The notes under the pieces were generated by a model. It did no database searches, had not been told where the DNA came from, and saw nothing but the letters and a program-made list of their open reading frames with translations. From GWF2-38-10 sp964527595 (GTDB lineage: Bacteria > Babelota > Babeliae > Babelales > RVW-14): a stretch of DNA of 6,854 bases. The number at the start of each line of letters is the position of its first letter. Within the stretch, counting starts at the first letter, position 1. The DNA lies in assembly GCA_964527595.1 (NCBI GenBank), contig CAZGPI010000027.1, forward strand, positions 1 to 6,854, read 5' to 3'. The position numbers and the translations under genes were made by a program. Shown here piece by piece: positions 6,080 through 6,854 of this stretch.

Positions 6080-6411
6080 ACGTTTATGATATTATTAAAA
6101 AGCCTGTAATAACCAACAAAAGCATTGAGCTCTACAAGAAGCTAGGCAAGATAACCTTCGAGGTTCATAAGCTTTCAAATAAAAACACTATCAAAAATGC
6201 AATTGAAAAAATTTGGAATGTTAAAGTTGCTAATGTTTGTGTTATGAATGTTGCAGGTAAAGTGAAAACCTTTGCTCGTAGAGAATTTACAGCACCAGAC
6301 CATAAAAAGGCAATTGTGACCTTAAAACAGGGATACAAAATAGATATTCCTGGAATGTTGGAAACAATGGGCGCTGCAGAGCCTGCTGAAGTATCGAAAG
6401 AGGGAAATTGA
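6070..6411 (+). CDS. rplW: 50S ribosomal protein L23
   Basis: L23 binds 23S rRNA domain III at the tunnel exit and is the docking site for trigger factor and SRP. The 113-residue protein starts MELNVYDIIKKPVITNKS, matching the usual DIIKRPxITEKS opening, followed by the FEVHKLSNKNTIKNAIEKIW region and the exit loop around GKVKTFARREFTAPDHKKA. An acidic 15-residue tail (METMGAAEPAEVSKEGN) makes it slightly longer than the usual 95-100. Asn16 stands where nearly all bacterial L23 proteins carry Glu (Glu18 in E. coli, the trigger-factor contact). The start overlaps the rplD end by 10 nt. Only a modest SD (AGAG, 6055-6058) precedes it, which is in keeping with coupled translation. Confidence 0.95.
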   Translation: MELNVYDIIKKPVITNKSIELYKKLGKITFEVHKLSNKNTIKNAIEKIWNVKVANVCVMNVAGKVKTFARREFTAPDHKKAIVTLKQGYKIDIPGMLETMGAAEPAEVSKEGN

Positions 6412-6412
6412 T

Positions 6413-6854
6413 ATGGCTATTGTAACAAGAAAACCGCGAAATCCTTCTTTGCGTACACAGCAATTCATTGTAGATAAAGAGTTGTCTAAAAAAGAGCCAG
6501 AAAAGTCGTTGTTAGCTCCGCTTCATAAGACCGGCGGGCGTAATGCCTATGGTCGTATTACTTGCCGCCATAAGGGTGGCGGCGCTAAAAAGACTTATCG
6601 TCTTGTTGATTTTAGACGGGCTGTGCGTGATGTTCCTGGAGTTGTGGTTGCATTTGAATATGATCCAAATAGAAATCTTCCAATCGCTTTGATCCATTTC
6701 AAAAATGGTGCGAAAAGCTATCAATTAAAGCCAGAGGGATTAAAGGTTGGGACTGAAATATTGGCAAGCGAAAAGGCTGAAGCAAATATTGGCTGCAGTA
6801 TGCCAATGCGCAATATTCCAATTGGTTTCTTTATTCATAATGTTGAGATTGCTC
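6413..6854 (+). CDS. rplB: 50S ribosomal protein L2, N-terminal part (cut by window edge)
   Basis: L2 is one of the largest 50S proteins. It is needed for subunit association and supports peptidyl-transferase activity. The window holds 147 codons plus one base of a gene normally about 275 codons long. It begins MAIVTRKPRNPSLR and contains the N-terminal RNA-binding segment KTGGRNAYGRITCRHKGGG, then YRLVDFRR, FEYDPNRNLPIALIHF, LKPEGLKVG and NIPIGFFIHNVEIA, all matching the family in order. The C-terminal half, including the functionally important His229 of E. coli L2, lies beyond the edge. The start has a good SD (AGGGA, 6401-6405, 7 nt upstream) and follows the rplW stop by 1 nt. By family gene order rpsS, rplV and rpsC would come next. 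Confidence 0.96.
   Translation, partial: MAIVTRKPRNPSLRTQQFIVDKELSKKEPEKSLLAPLHKTGGRNAYGRITCRHKGGGAKKTYRLVDFRRAVRDVPGVVVAFEYDPNRNLPIALIHFKNGAKSYQLKPEGLKVGTEILASEKAEANIGCSMPMRNIPIGFFIHNVEIA

Noticed and set aside
1..6854. An undescribed system, mobile element, CRISPR array or RNA gene within the cluster
   Set aside because: Every stretch from 256 to the end is accounted for by conserved translation genes with short spacers. No tRNA-like fold, spaced repeats or transposase was seen.

Overview
The window is a block of bacterial translation genes, all on the + strand, running without a break from a non-coding leader into the N-terminal half of ribosomal protein L2. The order is rpsL (S12), rpsG (S7), fusA (EF-G), tuf (EF-Tu), rpsJ (S10), rplC (L3), rplD (L4), rplW (L23), rplB (L2, cut by the window edge). 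This is the str operon joined directly to the S10 operon.

Organism: the proteins are plainly bacterial, including the EF-G/EF-Tu pair, the S12 and S10 sequences and the bacterial L23. The DNA leans AT-rich. TAA and TGA serve as stops (TGA ends rpsJ, rplD and rplW), and no gene has an internal in-frame TGA, so the standard bacterial code fits. Most starts are ATG preceded by an AGGA/GAGG-type Shine-Dalgarno (SD). I cannot assign a phylum with confidence. The fused gene order and protein sequences would suit an uncultured lineage (a Dependentiae-like bacterium is one guess), but this is only an impression.

Layout: bases 1-255 carry no convincing gene. They hold a good sigma70-type promoter candidate (TTGAAA, 16 nt, TACAAT, at 7-34) and a leader of about 215 nt with three possible stem-loops. 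The str part occupies 256-4440, with spacers of 14, 10 and 36 nt. The S10 part starts only 22 nt after tuf, with no visible terminator. Its spacers are 40 nt (rpsJ-rplC), 2 nt (rplC-rplD), a 10-nt overlap (rplD/rplW) and 1 nt (rplW-rplB).

The genes work together in ribosome assembly and elongation. S12, S7 and S10 belong to the 30S decoding centre and head. L3, L4, L23 and L2 belong to the 50S peptidyl-transferase region and exit tunnel. EF-Tu delivers aminoacyl-tRNA and EF-G drives translocation. I see no mobile element, CRISPR array, tRNA, rRNA or accessory system. This is a housekeeping locus, and the points of interest are small: regulation, one short duplication and a few substitutions at conserved positions.
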